From positions 702,104-766,103 of the forward strand of contig NZ_QDKO01000009.1 in assembly GCF_003094615.1 (NCBI RefSeq): 64,000 nucleotides of DNA, written 5' to 3'. How positions within the stretch are numbered: position 1 is the stretch's first letter; each line of letters starts with the position of its first letter. A program made the translations under genes and the position numbers. The DNA is from Caulobacter radicis. Its GTDB lineage: Bacteria > Pseudomonadota > Alphaproteobacteria > Caulobacterales > Caulobacteraceae. The notes under the pieces are model-generated. The model was not told where the DNA came from, ran no database searches, and was given only the letters and a program-made list of their open reading frames with translations. This document shows, one piece after another, positions 1-12,413 of this stretch.

Positions 1-170
1 CGACAGGATCAAGGACACCGACGGCTCCTGGGCCAGGATGTCCAGGGCCTTGCCCGGGGCGTTGCTGGTCAGGACGCGGTAGCGGTCCTCCAGCAGGTCC
101 TCCAGGGCGACCAGGATGTCGGGCTCGTCGTCGACGACGAGGATCGTCGGGCGTTCGCTCCCGGAAGCGA

Positions 171-174
<4 letters not shown>
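1..174 (-). CDS. Response regulator receiver domain protein, cut by the window edge
   Basis: Only the first 58 residues are visible. They form the start of a CheY-like receiver: hydrophobic beta-1 ILVV is followed by the acidic pair at D15-D16 (VVDDEPD), then helix 1. The phosphoacceptor aspartate would come just after the visible end. The ATG start overlaps the TGA of the preceding histidine kinase gene (ATGA at 171-174), so the two are translationally coupled. As last visible gene of the chemosensory operon it is the likely phosphorylation target of that kinase. The output domain, if any, lies outside, so I cannot say whether it is a lone CheY or carries an effector. Confidence 0.85.
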
Positions 175-1816
<1,642 letters not shown>

Positions 1817-1820
<4 letters not shown>

Positions 1821-2890
1821 GCGTCCTCCCGGCGCTTGGCCAGCTGCGCGATGCGCGGACCGATCAGGTCGAGGCTCAGCACCGCGCGGGCCGCGCCCAG
1901 CTTCACGGCGGCGGCGGGCATGCCATAGACGACGGCGCTGCTCTCGTGCTCGGCGATGGTGAAGCCGCCGGCGGCGCGCAGCTCGGAAAGGCCCTTGGCG
2001 CCGTCCTCGCCCATGCCGGTCAGCAGAGCCGCCACCGTGCGCGAGCCCACCGACCGCGCCAGCGATTGAAACAGCACCGTCGCCGAAGGCCGTTGGCCGC
2101 TGACGGGCGCGGCGCCCGACAGGCGCAGCACGCCGCCAGGCGTCAGGGTCAGGTGGCGGTCGCCGGGGGCGACATAGGCGCGGCCGGGCAAGGCCAGCTC
2201 GCCGTCCCTGGCGACGGCGACGCGGATCGGCGACAGGCCGTCCAGCCAGCTGGCGAAACCCTCCATGAAGGCCGCGCCCATGTGCTGGACGATCAGGACC
2301 GGCGCGGGCAGGTCGGCGGGCAGGGCGTCGAGCACCCGGGCCAGGGCCGGCGGCCCGCCGGTCGAAGCGGCCAGGGCCAGATAGCCCAGGTCCTGGAAGT
2401 CGGCGGCGGTGGCGACGGGCGCGGCTTCGCGCGGGGCCCGGGCCCCGCCGCCGATGGCCCGCCGGCGGATCACCGGCACGCTGCTCATGATGAAGAGCTG
2501 GGTGCAGATGGTGTCGGCCAGCCGCTCGTAGCCGTCGGTGGCCAGGCCCACCGGCTTTTCCACCACCGTCAGGGCGCCGGCCCGCAGCGCGTTCATCGAG
2601 ATCTTCAGCGAGGCGTCCTCGACCGCGTCGGCGATGACGACGATCGGGGTCGGATGGTCCGACATGATCCGCGCGGTGGCCTCCAGCCCGTCCATGCCGG
2701 GCAGGCGGATGTCCATCGAGATCACGTCGGGCCTGACGCTGGCGATGCAGGCGAGCGCCTCCTCGGCCGAGGCGACGGCGGCGGCCACGGTCAGGCGTGG
2801 GTCGCGCTCGACGATGTGGGTCAGAAGGACCCGCACGACCATGGAGTCCTCGACGATCATCACCCGAACGGGCTTGCCCGAGGCCTTCAC
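1817..2890 (-). CDS. cheB: Chemotaxis response regulator protein-glutamate methylesterase CheB
   Basis: This 357-residue protein is a normal-length CheB that removes methyl groups from, and deamidates, the chemoreceptor. The receiver occupies about 8-125 with E14-D15 and phosphoacceptor D60 (SMDIRLPGMDG). The methylesterase domain follows, with the catalytic triad visible as S176 (AASTGG), H203 (VQHM) and D296 (GMGEDG). The GTG start is chosen because it overlaps the cheA stop (GTGA at 2887-2890). The reading frame stays open far upstream only as a shadow of cheA. The C-terminus overlaps the next kinase gene by ATGA. In Wsp-type systems the equivalent is WspF. The family call is secure. Confidence 0.95.
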
Positions 2891-4983
2891 AGCAGTTGCC
2901 CGATGGCGGCCAGCAGCTCGCGCTGGTCGAACTTCTGCTTGGTGATGTAGGCCTCGGCGCCCAGATCGAGGCCCCGGCGCACGTCGGCGGCGTCGGCGCG
3001 CGAGGTCATCAGGATCACCGGCGTGGCGGCCAGGGCCGCGTCGGCCTTCACCGCCTGCAGCAGCGAGAAGCCGTCCATGCGCGGCATCTCGATATCGGCC
3101 ACGACCAGGTCGATCATCGCCTGGCCCGAGCGCAGCAGGTTCAGGGCGTCCAGGCCGTCGACCGCCAGCAGCACGCGATAGCCCTGGGCCTCCAGGATGC
3201 TCTTCTCCAGCGTCCGGGTGGTGATGGAGTCGTCGACCACCAGGATGGTGCGGGTCGTCTCGTCGGCGTCCTCGGCTTCCTCGGCGAAGCCTAGGCCGCC
3301 AGCGGCCAGCTGGCGCTGGTCGCGCAGCCAGCGGCGCACCAGGGCGTCGGGATCCAGGGCCAGGGCCGGCGCCTGGTCGTCCAACTGCACGGCGCCGGCG
3401 ATCAGGTCGGAGTCGAGGTCGTCGGCGTCCAGGTCCTCGACCAGGGCCGAGCGCACGTCGCACAGGGCGTCTACGGCCAGGGCCACGTGGCGGCGGCCGT
3501 GGCTGAGCAGCACGGCGGACACGGCGCCGGCGTGCACGGGAACTTCGGCGGCGACGCCGGTCAGGAGAGCGGAAAGCGGAACCATTGGGACGATAACGTC
3601 GTCCCCGTCGATCGCGATCCGTGCCGCCGGGTGTCCTTCCACCGTTTCCAGCGCGGTGGCGTCCAGGCGCAACAGTCGGCGCACGCCCAGCGAGGGCAGG
3701 GCGGCCTGGCGGCCCTGGATGTCGACGAACAGCAGCGATTGCCGAGCGGCCGACAGCGGCGTCGACAGCGCCACCCGCGCGCCCCAGGGACGGCCGGCGG
3801 TCAGGCGCAGCTCGCCGCGCAGCTTGCGCACGGCTTCGGCGACGACGGACAGCCCCATGCCGCGTCCCGCCAGCTTGTCGACGCCCTGGGCCGTCGAGAC
3901 CCCCGGCGCGAAGGCGTGGGCCAGAAGTTCCTCGGGTGTCGGGGCGGGCGCGCCTTCGGGGCGGGGCGGCATCAGGCCCTTGTCGACGGCGGCCGCTTCC
4001 AGCCGGGCGAGGTCGGGGCCGGGGCCGTCGTCGGCGATGTCGATGCGCAGCCGGCCCGAGGCGGCCGAAACAGCCATGACCACCGTCAGGCGCTCGGGCT
4101 TGCCGGCGGCGGCGCGGGCCTCCGGCGCCTCGCGGCCGTGGCTGACGGCGTTGCGCAGCAGGTGCATCACCGGGTCCTTCAGGGCCTGAAGCACCCGGCG
4201 ATCGGCGCGGGCGTCCAGGCCGGTGACCCGCACGTCGACCGGCACGCCGGCCTCGCGGGCGATGTCGCGGACCATGGTGGCGAAGCCGCCGAACACGGTC
4301 TCGGCCGGAGCCTGGCTGATCTCCTCGACCCGGCCGCGCAGGTCGGACAGCCCCTGGTCCAGCGCCCAGCCGGCCCGCACCCGGCGCACCGACAGCTCGT
4401 TGAGGGCGCGCGACAGGTCCTTCAGGCCCTGTTCGACTTCGCGCGTGCGGGCGGCCGCGCCGCGCGCGTCGCGCCAGCGGCGCTCCAGCTTGCGGGCGTC
4501 GGCGGCCAGGCGGCGCAGATCCTCGTCGATGGCCCCGTGGTCGAGCACGTCGCCCGACAGGGTCTGCATGGCGCGCGACAGGCCGGAGACCGCCTCGACG
4601 TCGATGCGGACGTACTCCACCGCCTCGTCCGAAGCGGGAGCGGCGGTGGCAGCCGCCGCCGGCTTGGGCGCGGGCGGGGCGTAGGCGGCGCCGGCGGCGT
4701 CCTCCACCCCGTCGAGCAGGCCTTCGAGCGTCGTCACCGTGTCGGCGTCCAGCGTCCGCTGGCCGTCCATCAGTTCGGCGCACAGGCTTTCCAGCGCGTG
4801 GGCCTGTTCCTCGACGGCGGGCAGGTCCACGGCGCGGGCCGCGCCCTTCAGGCTGTGGGCGCGGCGGAAGATCTCGCGCGTGTCGGCCTCGCCGCCGGCC
4901 GCGATGGCCTGGCGGATCGCCTGGAGGTGCTCGCGGTGCTCGAGGTCGAACGCCGCCAGAAGCTGTCGCCGGATGTCGGGCAC
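2887..4983 (-). CDS. cheA: CheA-type histidine kinase fused to a C-terminal receiver (WspE-like)
   Basis: This 698-residue hybrid is the central kinase of the chemosensory array. In order: Hpt domain with phosphorylatable H43 (RRAHSLKGAAR), an Ala/Pro linker (100-120), a helical dimerisation region (about 125-225), the ATPase (N box HLLRNAVSHG at 274-283, G1 ADDGPGPD at 317-324, G2 GRGMGLSVV at 373-381), a CheW-like coupling domain (about 412-540), and a receiver (577-698) with D585-D586-type acidic residues and phosphoacceptor D630. The fused receiver is typical of WspE, FrzE and other non-flagellar CheA proteins. The GTG start is 7 bp past the MCP stop. The phosphate could pass to its own receiver, CheB, or the receivers of the downstream kinase. 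Confidence 0.94.
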   Translation of the reverse strand: MPDIRRQLLAAFDLEHREHLQAIRQAIAAGGEADTREIFRRAHSLKGAARAVDLPAVEEQAHALESLCAELMDGQRTLDADTVTTLEGLLDGVEDAAGAAYAPPAPKPAAAATAAPASDEAVEYVRIDVEAVSGLSRAMQTLSGDVLDHGAIDEDLRRLAADARKLERRWRDARGAAARTREVEQGLKDLSRALNELSVRRVRAGWALDQGLSDLRGRVEEISQAPAETVFGGFATMVRDIAREAGVPVDVRVTGLDARADRRVLQALKDPVMHLLRNAVSHGREAPEARAAAGKPERLTVVMAVSAASGRLRIDIADDGPGPDLARLEAAAVDKGLMPPRPEGAPAPTPEELLAHAFAPGVSTAQGVDKLAGRGMGLSVVAEAVRKLRGELRLTAGRPWGARVALSTPLSAARQSLLFVDIQGRQAALPSLGVRRLLRLDATALETVEGHPAARIAIDGDDVIVPMVPLSALLTGVAAEVPVHAGAVSAVLLSHGRRHVALAVDALCDVRSALVEDLDADDLDSDLIAGAVQLDDQAPALALDPDALVRRWLRDQRQLAAGGLGFAEEAEDADETTRTILVVDDSITTRTLEKSILEAQGYRVLLAVDGLDALNLLRSGQAMIDLVVADIEMPRMDGFSLLQAVKADAALAATPVILMTSRADAADVRRGLDLGAEAYITKQKFDQRELLAAIGQLL

Positions 4984-4990
4984 GTCGCGA

Positions 4991-6661
4991 TCAGGTCCGG
5001 TAGCGCTCGGACAGGGCCAGAAGCTGGCGCGACAGGTCCGACAGGTTGGCGGCGGCCTCGTCCAGCTGGCGGGTGCCGGCGGCGGTCTGCTGGCTGGCCT
5101 GGCGGATGTTCTGCAGCGCGCCCATCACCTGCTCGATGCCCAGCTGCTGCTGGTTGGTCGAGGCGACGATCTGCTGGAAGGTCTGGACGCTCTCCTGCAC
5201 CCGGCCGGTGATCTCGGTGATCGTGCGCTGGGTGGTGTCGGTGCGCTCCTTGCCGGCGGCCACGCGCTTGACGGCCTCCTCGGTCAGCATCACCGAGGCG
5301 TTGATGCCGCGCTGGATGTCGCCGAGGATCGAGCGCACCTGGGTGGTGGCTTCCTTGGCCTGGTCGGCCAGCATCTTCATCTCCGAGGCCACGACCGCGA
5401 AGCTGCGGCCGTTCTCGCCGGCCGAGGCGGCTTCGATGGCGGCGTTCAGGGCCAGAAGGTGCGAGCGCTCGGAGATGTCGTTGACGGTGGCGATGATGTC
5501 GCCGATCGCCTGGGTCTTCTCCGACAGGGCGACGATGTTCTCGGCGACGGCCTCGGCCTGCTCGCGGATGGCGTCCATGGCCTTGGCGGTCTCGTCGACG
5601 GCGCGCAGGCCCTCGTTGCTGGTGTGGGCGGTCGCTTGAGCCGAAGCGATCACCTCCTGGGCGCGCTTGCCGATCTGGGCGCCGGAGTGGGTGATCTCGT
5701 CGACGGTGGCGGCCGTTTCCTGCACGGCGGCCAGCTGTTCCTCGACGCTGGCGGCCTGCTCCTGGGTCGAGGCGCGGATCTCGGCGGTGGCGGCGTTGAG
5801 GTTCTCGGTGGCCTCGCGGCTCTGGCGGGCCAGCACGACCAGGCCGTCGACCATGGTGTTGAGCGTGCCGCCCAGCTTGCCGATCTCGTCGGTGCTGGTC
5901 GCGGCGGCGCGGCCGGTCAGGTCGCCTTCGCCGACCTTGCCGACGAAGCCCATGAAGGCGCCCAGCGGTCCGACGATCGAGCCGCGGATGGCCCAGGTGA
6001 TCGCGCCGGCGATGATCGAGGCCACGATCAGGGCGACGATGATCGATACCTGGCTGACCTTGTAGACGTCGTTGATGCGGCGCTGGCCCGACAGGATGGC
6101 GTCGTCCAGCACGTCCTCGGCGCCCTGGATGCCGCGTCCGAATTCGCCGCGACGCTGGACGAGGGCGGTCTGCGCGGCGGCCACGCCGGCGCTGTCGTTG
6201 CGGCGGATGGCGCTGAACAGGTTCTCGGTGTCCGTCCGGCCCTGGCGCGAGGAGGCGGCGGTCTGGTTCAGGTAGTCCTCGATGCGGCGCCAGGCGTCGG
6301 CGCGCTCGGCCGACAGGGCGCTCTGGCGGTAGTCGCGGGCGGAGGAGGCGGCCTTTTCCAGGGCCGCGTCCATGTCGACGCCGCGCTGGCGCCAGCGGGT
6401 GACGGGATCTTCCTCGTTGCCGCCCGCGCCGCCGGCCGAGCGCGACAGATAGCTGGTGATCACCGCGTCGCTGGCCGCCCGCATCTCGTTGGCGGTGGTG
6501 CGGATCTGGGCGATCTGGCGGACCACCGCCATGTCGCGGGTGACGATGGTCTCGGTGGTGTCCTTGACCACGCCGATCTGGACGAGGCCGAACAGGCCCA
6601 CGCCCAGCAGCAGGACGGTGACGGCCGCGAAGCCGAGGATGATGCGGTTGGCGATGGTCAC
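4991..6661 (-). CDS. Methyl-accepting chemotaxis protein, transmembrane
   Basis: This 556-residue receptor has a short cytoplasmic start, TM1 at about 6-28, a periplasmic helical segment of about 175 residues resembling a four-helix-bundle MCP sensor (HBM/4HB type), TM2 at about 206-226, HAMP (about 228-282), and the coiled-coil signalling domain with hairpin tip motif ISERSHLLALNAAIEAA. There is no C-terminal NWETF-like pentapeptide for CheR/CheB docking. GTG is chosen because its first base is the last base of the upstream cheW stop (TAGTG). The long upstream open frame is a shadow of cheW. It is the only receptor in the operon and so the probable dedicated input of this array. The ligand is unknown. 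Confidence 0.93.
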   Translation of the reverse strand: MTIANRIILGFAAVTVLLLGVGLFGLVQIGVVKDTTETIVTRDMAVVRQIAQIRTTANEMRAASDAVITSYLSRSAGGAGGNEEDPVTRWRQRGVDMDAALEKAASSARDYRQSALSAERADAWRRIEDYLNQTAASSRQGRTDTENLFSAIRRNDSAGVAAAQTALVQRRGEFGRGIQGAEDVLDDAILSGQRRINDVYKVSQVSIIVALIVASIIAGAITWAIRGSIVGPLGAFMGFVGKVGEGDLTGRAAATSTDEIGKLGGTLNTMVDGLVVLARQSREATENLNAATAEIRASTQEQAASVEEQLAAVQETAATVDEITHSGAQIGKRAQEVIASAQATAHTSNEGLRAVDETAKAMDAIREQAEAVAENIVALSEKTQAIGDIIATVNDISERSHLLALNAAIEAASAGENGRSFAVVASEMKMLADQAKEATTQVRSILGDIQRGINASVMLTEEAVKRVAAGKERTDTTQRTITEITGRVQESVQTFQQIVASTNQQQLGIEQVMGALQNIRQASQQTAAGTRQLDEAAANLSDLSRQLLALSERYRT

Positions 6662-7236
6662 TAGGCTCTTGCCCCCAAGGCGGCGGAAACGTGGTCGGCG
6701 ACGAGGTCGTCGAGATGGAGAAGGGTGACGGTGCGGCCGGCCAGGTCGCCGGGACCTTCGGCCACGAGGCCGCGCGCGCCGCCCTCGAAGGCGTCGCCGC
6801 CGGGCGCCTCGCGGGCGGCCTTCGCAGCGCCGGGGGCTGCGTCCACGCGCAGGGCCAGGTTCCCGGCCCCGCGCAGGGCGACGATGAAGCCGGGGGCGTC
6901 GGGCGCGGCGGGTGCGCCGCCGGTCAGGCGGGAAAGGTCGAGCACGCGCCGCAGCCGGCCCTCGACGCTGGCCAGGCCCAGAAGGCCAGGACGCCCGCCG
7001 GCCGGCGTCAGGCGGCGCGGCTCGAACGGGGTGACGCGTTCGACGGCGGCCAGCGGCAGGGCGAAGAGGCCCGCGCCGGCCTGGCACAGCAGCACGTCTT
7101 CCAGCGGCGTTTCGGGTTGGGGCGCGCTCCGGCGCTGCGCCAGCCGACGGGTGCGCGCCGCCAGGATCGCCTGGGCGCGCGCATCGTCCAAAAGTCCCCC
7201 CAATCCGTCGCCGTAGTCGGCGTCGGCCCTAGTCAT
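6661..7236 (-). CDS. CheW-like coupling protein (second cheW of the operon, WspD-like)
   Basis: This 191-residue protein has a CheW-type SH3-like fold pattern from about residue 45: GLFALPLAAVERVTPF, then a GLLGLASVEGRLRRVLDL segment, typical of the two CheW subdomains. The first 40 residues form a basic, helical extension (AQAILAARTRRLAQRR) absent from ordinary CheW, as seen in WspD. It should link the receptor to the CheA hybrid. It lies between cheR (4 bp upstream) and the MCP gene (1 bp overlap). Sequence conservation is low, as usual for CheW paralogues, so the assignment rests on fold pattern plus context. Confidence 0.85.
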   Translation of the reverse strand: MTRADADYGDGLGGLLDDARAQAILAARTRRLAQRRSAPQPETPLEDVLLCQAGAGLFALPLAAVERVTPFEPRRLTPAGGRPGLLGLASVEGRLRRVLDLSRLTGGAPAAPDAPGFIVALRGAGNLALRVDAAPGAAKAAREAPGGDAFEGGARGLVAEGPGDLAGRTVTLLHLDDLVADHVSAALGARA

Positions 7237-7240
7237 GTCG

Positions 7241-8683
7241 TTACTGAACCCCCACGAGCGACTGCAGCAGCAGACGGACGCTCTTGCGCAGCTGGCCGGC
7301 GTCCAGACCTGCGCCGTGGGGCAAACGCGTTTCCGGCGGAACGGTTCCGGCGATCTGGGCGGCGGTCTTCAGCGAACGGGCGGCGGCCTTGGTTCGTCCA
7401 CGATCGAGCAGCAGCAGGCCCAGGTGATAGTGCGCCAGGGCGAAGCCGCGATCGAGATAGAGCGCCCGCTTGAAGGCGGCCTCGGCGGCGGCCGGGCGCC
7501 CCAGCGCCCGCAGCACCAGGCCGTCGTGCAGGTGCAGGGCTGGATCCTCGGGCGCGACCGCCAGGGCCTGCCGGCAGGCGGCTTCAGCGGCGGCGTAGTC
7601 GCCGGCGTCGGCAAGGCGTCGCACCGTCTCCACCAGGTCGGCGGCCGGCGGCGCGCCAAGGGGCGCGGATGTGGGAACCGGCGTCGGGATCGGCGCGGGC
7701 CGCCAGAGCGGCGAGGGCGCTTCGGCCAGATGCTGGGGTTCGGGCTCCGGCGCGGCGAAAGCCTCGAAGCTGGGGCCCGACTGGGCCGGCCGCTCGGGAT
7801 CCGGCGGACGATAGGCGACGGTGCCCGGCAGCTGGGTGACGTCCAGCAACTTGCCGAAGGCGGGGTTCGGCTCGGCATGGCCCAGCAGCAGCCAGCCGTC
7901 GGGCGCCAGCCGGCCGCCCAGGGCGCCGACCAGTTGCTCGACCACCTCGTGGTGGAAGTAGATCAGCACGTTGCGGCACAGGATCAGGTCGAACTCGGTC
8001 AGCTCCAGCGGCGGGGCCGGGCCCAGAAGGTCGAGCAGGTTCTGGCGCTCGAACCGCACCAGGCCGCGATAGGCGCTCTTCAGCGTCCAGGTGTTGCGGG
8101 CGGTCTCGGTGAACCACTGGTCGCGGTCGGCGTCGCTGACCGCCCGCAGCGCCCAGCGGCCGAACTGGCCCTTGCGCGCGGTCTCCAGGAAGGCGGCGTT
8201 GATGTCGCCGCCCAGGATCGAGATCCGCCAGTCGGCAAGCGCCTCGCCCAGCATCTGCGACAGCAGTATGGCGATCGAATAGGGCTCGGCCCCGGTGGCG
8301 CAGCCGGCGCTCCAGATGCGGATCCGCTTGTCCTGGGCCCTGCGCTCGAGGATGTCGGGCAGGATCGTCGAGCGCAGGGCCGTGAACTGCTCGGCGTAGC
8401 GGAAGAAGAAGGTCTCGCCGATGGTGATCTCGGTCTCGAGCGCCGCCCATTCCTGTTCGCCGTCGTCGCCGGCCAGCCGCTTGAGATAGGCGCCGACGTC
8501 GCGGTCGCGAGTGGCCAGCAGGCGCCGCTGCACGCGATCCCACAGCACCTCGTCCTTGTCGGCGTAGTAGTGGTGGCCGGTGCGGGCGATCACCGCGCGC
8601 TTGAGGCGCTGGAACGGCTCGTCGGCGGCCAGGGCCAATGGGCGCGGGATCAGGGGCCGCAGGGCGGCCCGGAGGGGTTTCAC
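7241..8683 (-). CDS. cheR: CheR-type protein-glutamate O-methyltransferase with C-terminal TPR repeats (WspC-like)
   Basis: This 480-residue protein transfers methyl groups from S-adenosylmethionine to receptor glutamates. The CheR N-terminal helical domain (about 20-85) is followed by the methyltransferase domain with SAM motif IWSAGCATGAEPYSIA (123-138), acidic GGDINAAFL (158-166) and FDLILCRNVLIYF (231-243). After a Pro/Ala-rich linker (295-335) come about three TPR-like helix pairs (about 340-450; for example DAGDYAAAEAACRQAL and GRPAAAEAAFKRAL). CheR-TPR proteins are typical of alternative-function systems and may substitute for pentapeptide tethering, fitting the MCP without one. The GTG start overlaps the cheW stop (GTGA at 8680-8683). 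Confidence 0.94.
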   Translation of the reverse strand: MKPLRAALRPLIPRPLALAADEPFQRLKRAVIARTGHHYYADKDEVLWDRVQRRLLATRDRDVGAYLKRLAGDDGEQEWAALETEITIGETFFFRYAEQFTALRSTILPDILERRAQDKRIRIWSAGCATGAEPYSIAILLSQMLGEALADWRISILGGDINAAFLETARKGQFGRWALRAVSDADRDQWFTETARNTWTLKSAYRGLVRFERQNLLDLLGPAPPLELTEFDLILCRNVLIYFHHEVVEQLVGALGGRLAPDGWLLLGHAEPNPAFGKLLDVTQLPGTVAYRPPDPERPAQSGPSFEAFAAPEPEPQHLAEAPSPLWRPAPIPTPVPTSAPLGAPPAADLVETVRRLADAGDYAAAEAACRQALAVAPEDPALHLHDGLVLRALGRPAAAEAAFKRALYLDRGFALAHYHLGLLLLDRGRTKAAARSLKTAAQIAGTVPPETRLPHGAGLDAGQLRKSVRLLLQSLVGVQ

Positions 8684-9180
8684 GCCGGCTCGCTTTCCCA
8701 GGCGGCCAGGCGTTCCTGGGCCCGGCGGGCGAACTCGTCCAGCCGCGCCTTCTCCTCGGCCAGGAGCAGGTGCTCGGGCGAAAGCACGGGCGTCAGCCGA
8801 CCGTCGATCAGGGCGGTTTCGGCGATGCAGCCGCCCAGGCTGTCGGCCTCCTCGACCGCTTGCGTGTCGGGCGCGTGCGCGGCGGCGTCGGTGACACGGT
8901 CGACCAGCAGCGTCACGGCGGGCGCGCCGGCCAGCGGGCGCAGTCGGATCAGGTGGCGATAGAGGGCGGGCGCAGGCTCGCCGCCCTCGGCGTCGAGCAG
9001 GCAGTCCAGCGCCAGGGCCGCAACGGCCTCGCCGCCCAGATTGACGAAGCCGGCCAGCACGCGCGGCGCGCCCGGCGCGGCCGCCAGTTCCGGCACGGGC
9101 AGGATCTCGGCGACCGCCGCCTGCGGCAGGGCCGCTTCCAGCGCGCCGGCGCGGAAGGTCACATAGAGGCTGCTGGTCAT
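8680..9180 (-). CDS. CheW-like coupling protein (first gene of the chemosensory operon, WspB-like)
   Basis: This 166-residue CheW-domain protein starts MTSSLYVTFRAGALEAALPQ and contains the usual VLAGFVNLGGEAVAALAL segment and a C-terminal helix rich in Glu/Arg. It would couple the receptor and the CheA hybrid. The ATG is preceded by a GGAG Shine-Dalgarno sequence. It follows hutD by only 38 bp on the same strand, with no terminator visible between, and overlaps cheR by 4 bp. The two CheW copies flanking cheR match the wspB-wspC-wspD order, although here the MCP gene comes fourth and not first. Confidence 0.87.
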   Translation of the reverse strand: MTSSLYVTFRAGALEAALPQAAVAEILPVPELAAAPGAPRVLAGFVNLGGEAVAALALDCLLDAEGGEPAPALYRHLIRLRPLAGAPAVTLLVDRVTDAAAHAPDTQAVEEADSLGGCIAETALIDGRLTPVLSPEHLLLAEEKARLDEFARRAQERLAAWESEPA

Positions 9181-9218
9181 TCCGGGCTCCGCAACCGGAT
9201 CGGGACGGCGACGCGAAG

Positions 9219-9760
9219 TCAGGCCGGATCGATGCCGATCAGCAGCAAACGCCCGTCTACGGTCAAGGTTGCATCGGGATCGAGGATTAGCGCGTCCTCG
9301 GCGGCCAGGACCTGATCGCCGGCCCTTGCGGGTGCGAGCGCCACCAGCACGCTGACCCGCGCTTCGGCGGTGATCGTCGCCGCGCCGTCGATGCGCCGAA
9401 CCGAACCTCGCCAGGTGCCGCGCCGGACCATCAGGTTGAGGTCGCGGATCGGACCGCCGTCCAGCGTCGCGGAGGCTGGGGCGTCGCCAGGAAAGGGCAG
9501 GGGCGGCGAGGCCTCGTCGAGCACAACCTCGCCAAGCCCTTCGACCGTCAGCCGCAGGCCGGCGCCGGCGATCACCGTCAGCACCCGGTCGACGCCGGGA
9601 AAGACGGAGAACGGACCGGCCGTCGCCACCTGCGCGATGCTCAGCCGCCAGTCGAAGGCGGACAGGTCCGCGCCCGGCGGCTGGGCGGCGATCTCCCAGG
9701 TCGTCCCGCCGCCGTTCTTCCAGGGAGATGCGATGCGGCTGGCGGCGGGGAGGAGGCGCA

Positions 9761-9761
<1 letters not shown>
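9219..9761 (-). CDS. hutD: HutD family protein
   Basis: This 180-residue cupin-like protein starts VRLLPAASRIASPWKNGGG, the hallmark start of the HutD family, and continues with TTWEIAAQPPG and FSVFPGVDR. HutD is linked to histidine utilisation in many proteobacteria. Its biochemical role is not settled, and a role as a governor that senses or limits formylglutamate has been proposed. The GTG start shares one base with the hutU stop (TAGTG at 9759-9763). The longer open frame upstream overlaps hutU and is not used. It is the last hut gene before the chemosensory operon. Confidence 0.93.
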
Positions 9762-11425
<1,664 letters not shown>

Positions 11426-11459
11426 GGATGACGGGTCTCTGGCGGGGAATGGGGAAGGA

Positions 11460-11596
11460 ACTCCTCCCCCGCGACGCGGGGGAGGGGGGCCGCGAAGCGG
11501 TGGAGGGGGCGTGACTGGGCGCCGAGCTTGAACTCGCCCCCTCCGTCACGGCGCGTATTCGCGCCGCGCCACCTCCCCCGTTTCACGGGGGAGGAG
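11460..11596. repeat. Intergenic palindromic element between hutG and hutU (family A-like)
   Basis: Outer arms CTCCTCCCCCG and CGGGGGAGGAG face each other across about 137 bp. Each side carries its own smaller GC-rich hairpins (for example GCGACGC, GGCGCGTATTCGCGCC). It has the layout of the elements at 45984 and 63216: a CCTCCCCC arm, a GGCCG...GAAG motif, a short spacer and the inverse. One arm overlaps the 3' end of hutG. It may act as a transcript stabiliser or attenuator inside the hut operon; that function is inferred. Confidence 0.75.
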
Positions 11597-12413
11597 CTGA
11601 TGAAGCGAACTCGACGCAGGCCTTCAGCACGTCGCCCAGCACGCTGCGCATCGGGGCGGCCTTCTGCGGGCGGTAGGGCGAGGGCCAGGACTGCGGGGTG
11701 ATGCGGGGCGAGGGATCGTCGATGTAGCCGCGGCAGGCCAGCTCCATCTGCACGGCGTGGATGCCGCGCTCGGGCTTGCCGTAGTGGCGCGTGATCCAGC
11801 CGCCCTTGAAGCGGCCGTTGGTCACCATCGGCAGGCCAGAGCTTTCGCAGGCGGCCTCGACGGCGGCGGCCAGGGCCTGGTCGCAGCTCTGGCCCGAGTT
11901 CGTGCCGATGTTGAACACCGGCAGTTCGCCCGGAAACAGCCGTGGGGCGCGGGAGCGGATCGAGTGGGCGTCGTACAGGACGACCTTGCCATGCAGCGCC
12001 AGCAGCCGGTCGATCTCGGCCCGGAGCGCCGCGTGATAGGGGATGAACCAGCGCTCGCGGCGGGCGGCGATCTCGGCCTCGTCCGGCTCGAAGCCCTCGG
12101 CGTAGAGCCGCTCGCCGTCGAAGGTGTCGGTGGGGCAGAGCGCGGTGGTCGCCATCCCCGGATAGAGCGAGGCGCCCGACGGGTCGCGATTGACGTCGAT
12201 GACCGTGCGCGACACGGCCGTCCGCACCGTCGTCGCGCCCAGGTCGTCGGCGAAGTTGTAGAGCCGCTCGATCCACCAGTCGGCGTCCTTGCGGGCCAGC
12301 CAGGGCGAGGCGAGGCGCTTTTCGATGTCCTCGGGGATGAAGGATCCCGAGTGGGGGATGCTGACGATCAGGGGCGCGTCGCCCCGCCAGACTTCCAGCC
12401 AGTCGCTGCTCAT
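11583..12413 (-). CDS. hutG: N-formylglutamate deformylase (HutG)
   Basis: This 276-residue protein hydrolyses N-formylglutamate to glutamate and formate, the last step of the five-step hut route. The family pattern is visible: [16 protein letters not shown] near the start, [11 protein letters not shown], and [10 protein letters not shown]. The presence of hutF on the other strand agrees with this deformylase and not with a formiminoglutamase. The ATG overlaps the hutH stop (ATGA at 12410-12413). Its last four codons (APPP) and stop lie in the arm of the downstream palindromic element, so the C-terminus has probably been rewritten by that repeat. Confidence 0.95.
   Translation of the reverse strand: MSSDWLEVWRGDAPLIVSIPHSGSFIPEDIEKRLASPWLARKDADWWIERLYNFADDLGATTVRTAVSRTVIDVNRDPSGASLYPGMATTALCPTDTFDGERLYAEGFEPDEAEIAARRERWFIPYHAALRAEIDRLLALHGKVVLYDAHSIRSRAPRLFPGELPVFNIGTNSGQSCDQALAAAVEAACESSGLPMVTNGRFKGGWITRHYGKPERGIHAVQMELACRGYIDDPSPRITPQSWPSPYRPQKAAPMRSVLGDVLKACVEFASSAPPP

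Noticed and set aside
2891..4783. Extended cheB frame running upstream through cheA
   Set aside because: The extra translation is Arg/Gly/Ala low complexity and lies over the CheA domains. The GTG at 2890 overlaps the cheA stop and gives normal CheB length.
4739..6664. Long plus-strand open frame opposite the MCP and cheA
   Set aside because: Composition is Gly/Ala/Leu/Asp-biased with no motif. The MCP signalling domain on the minus strand explains the region.
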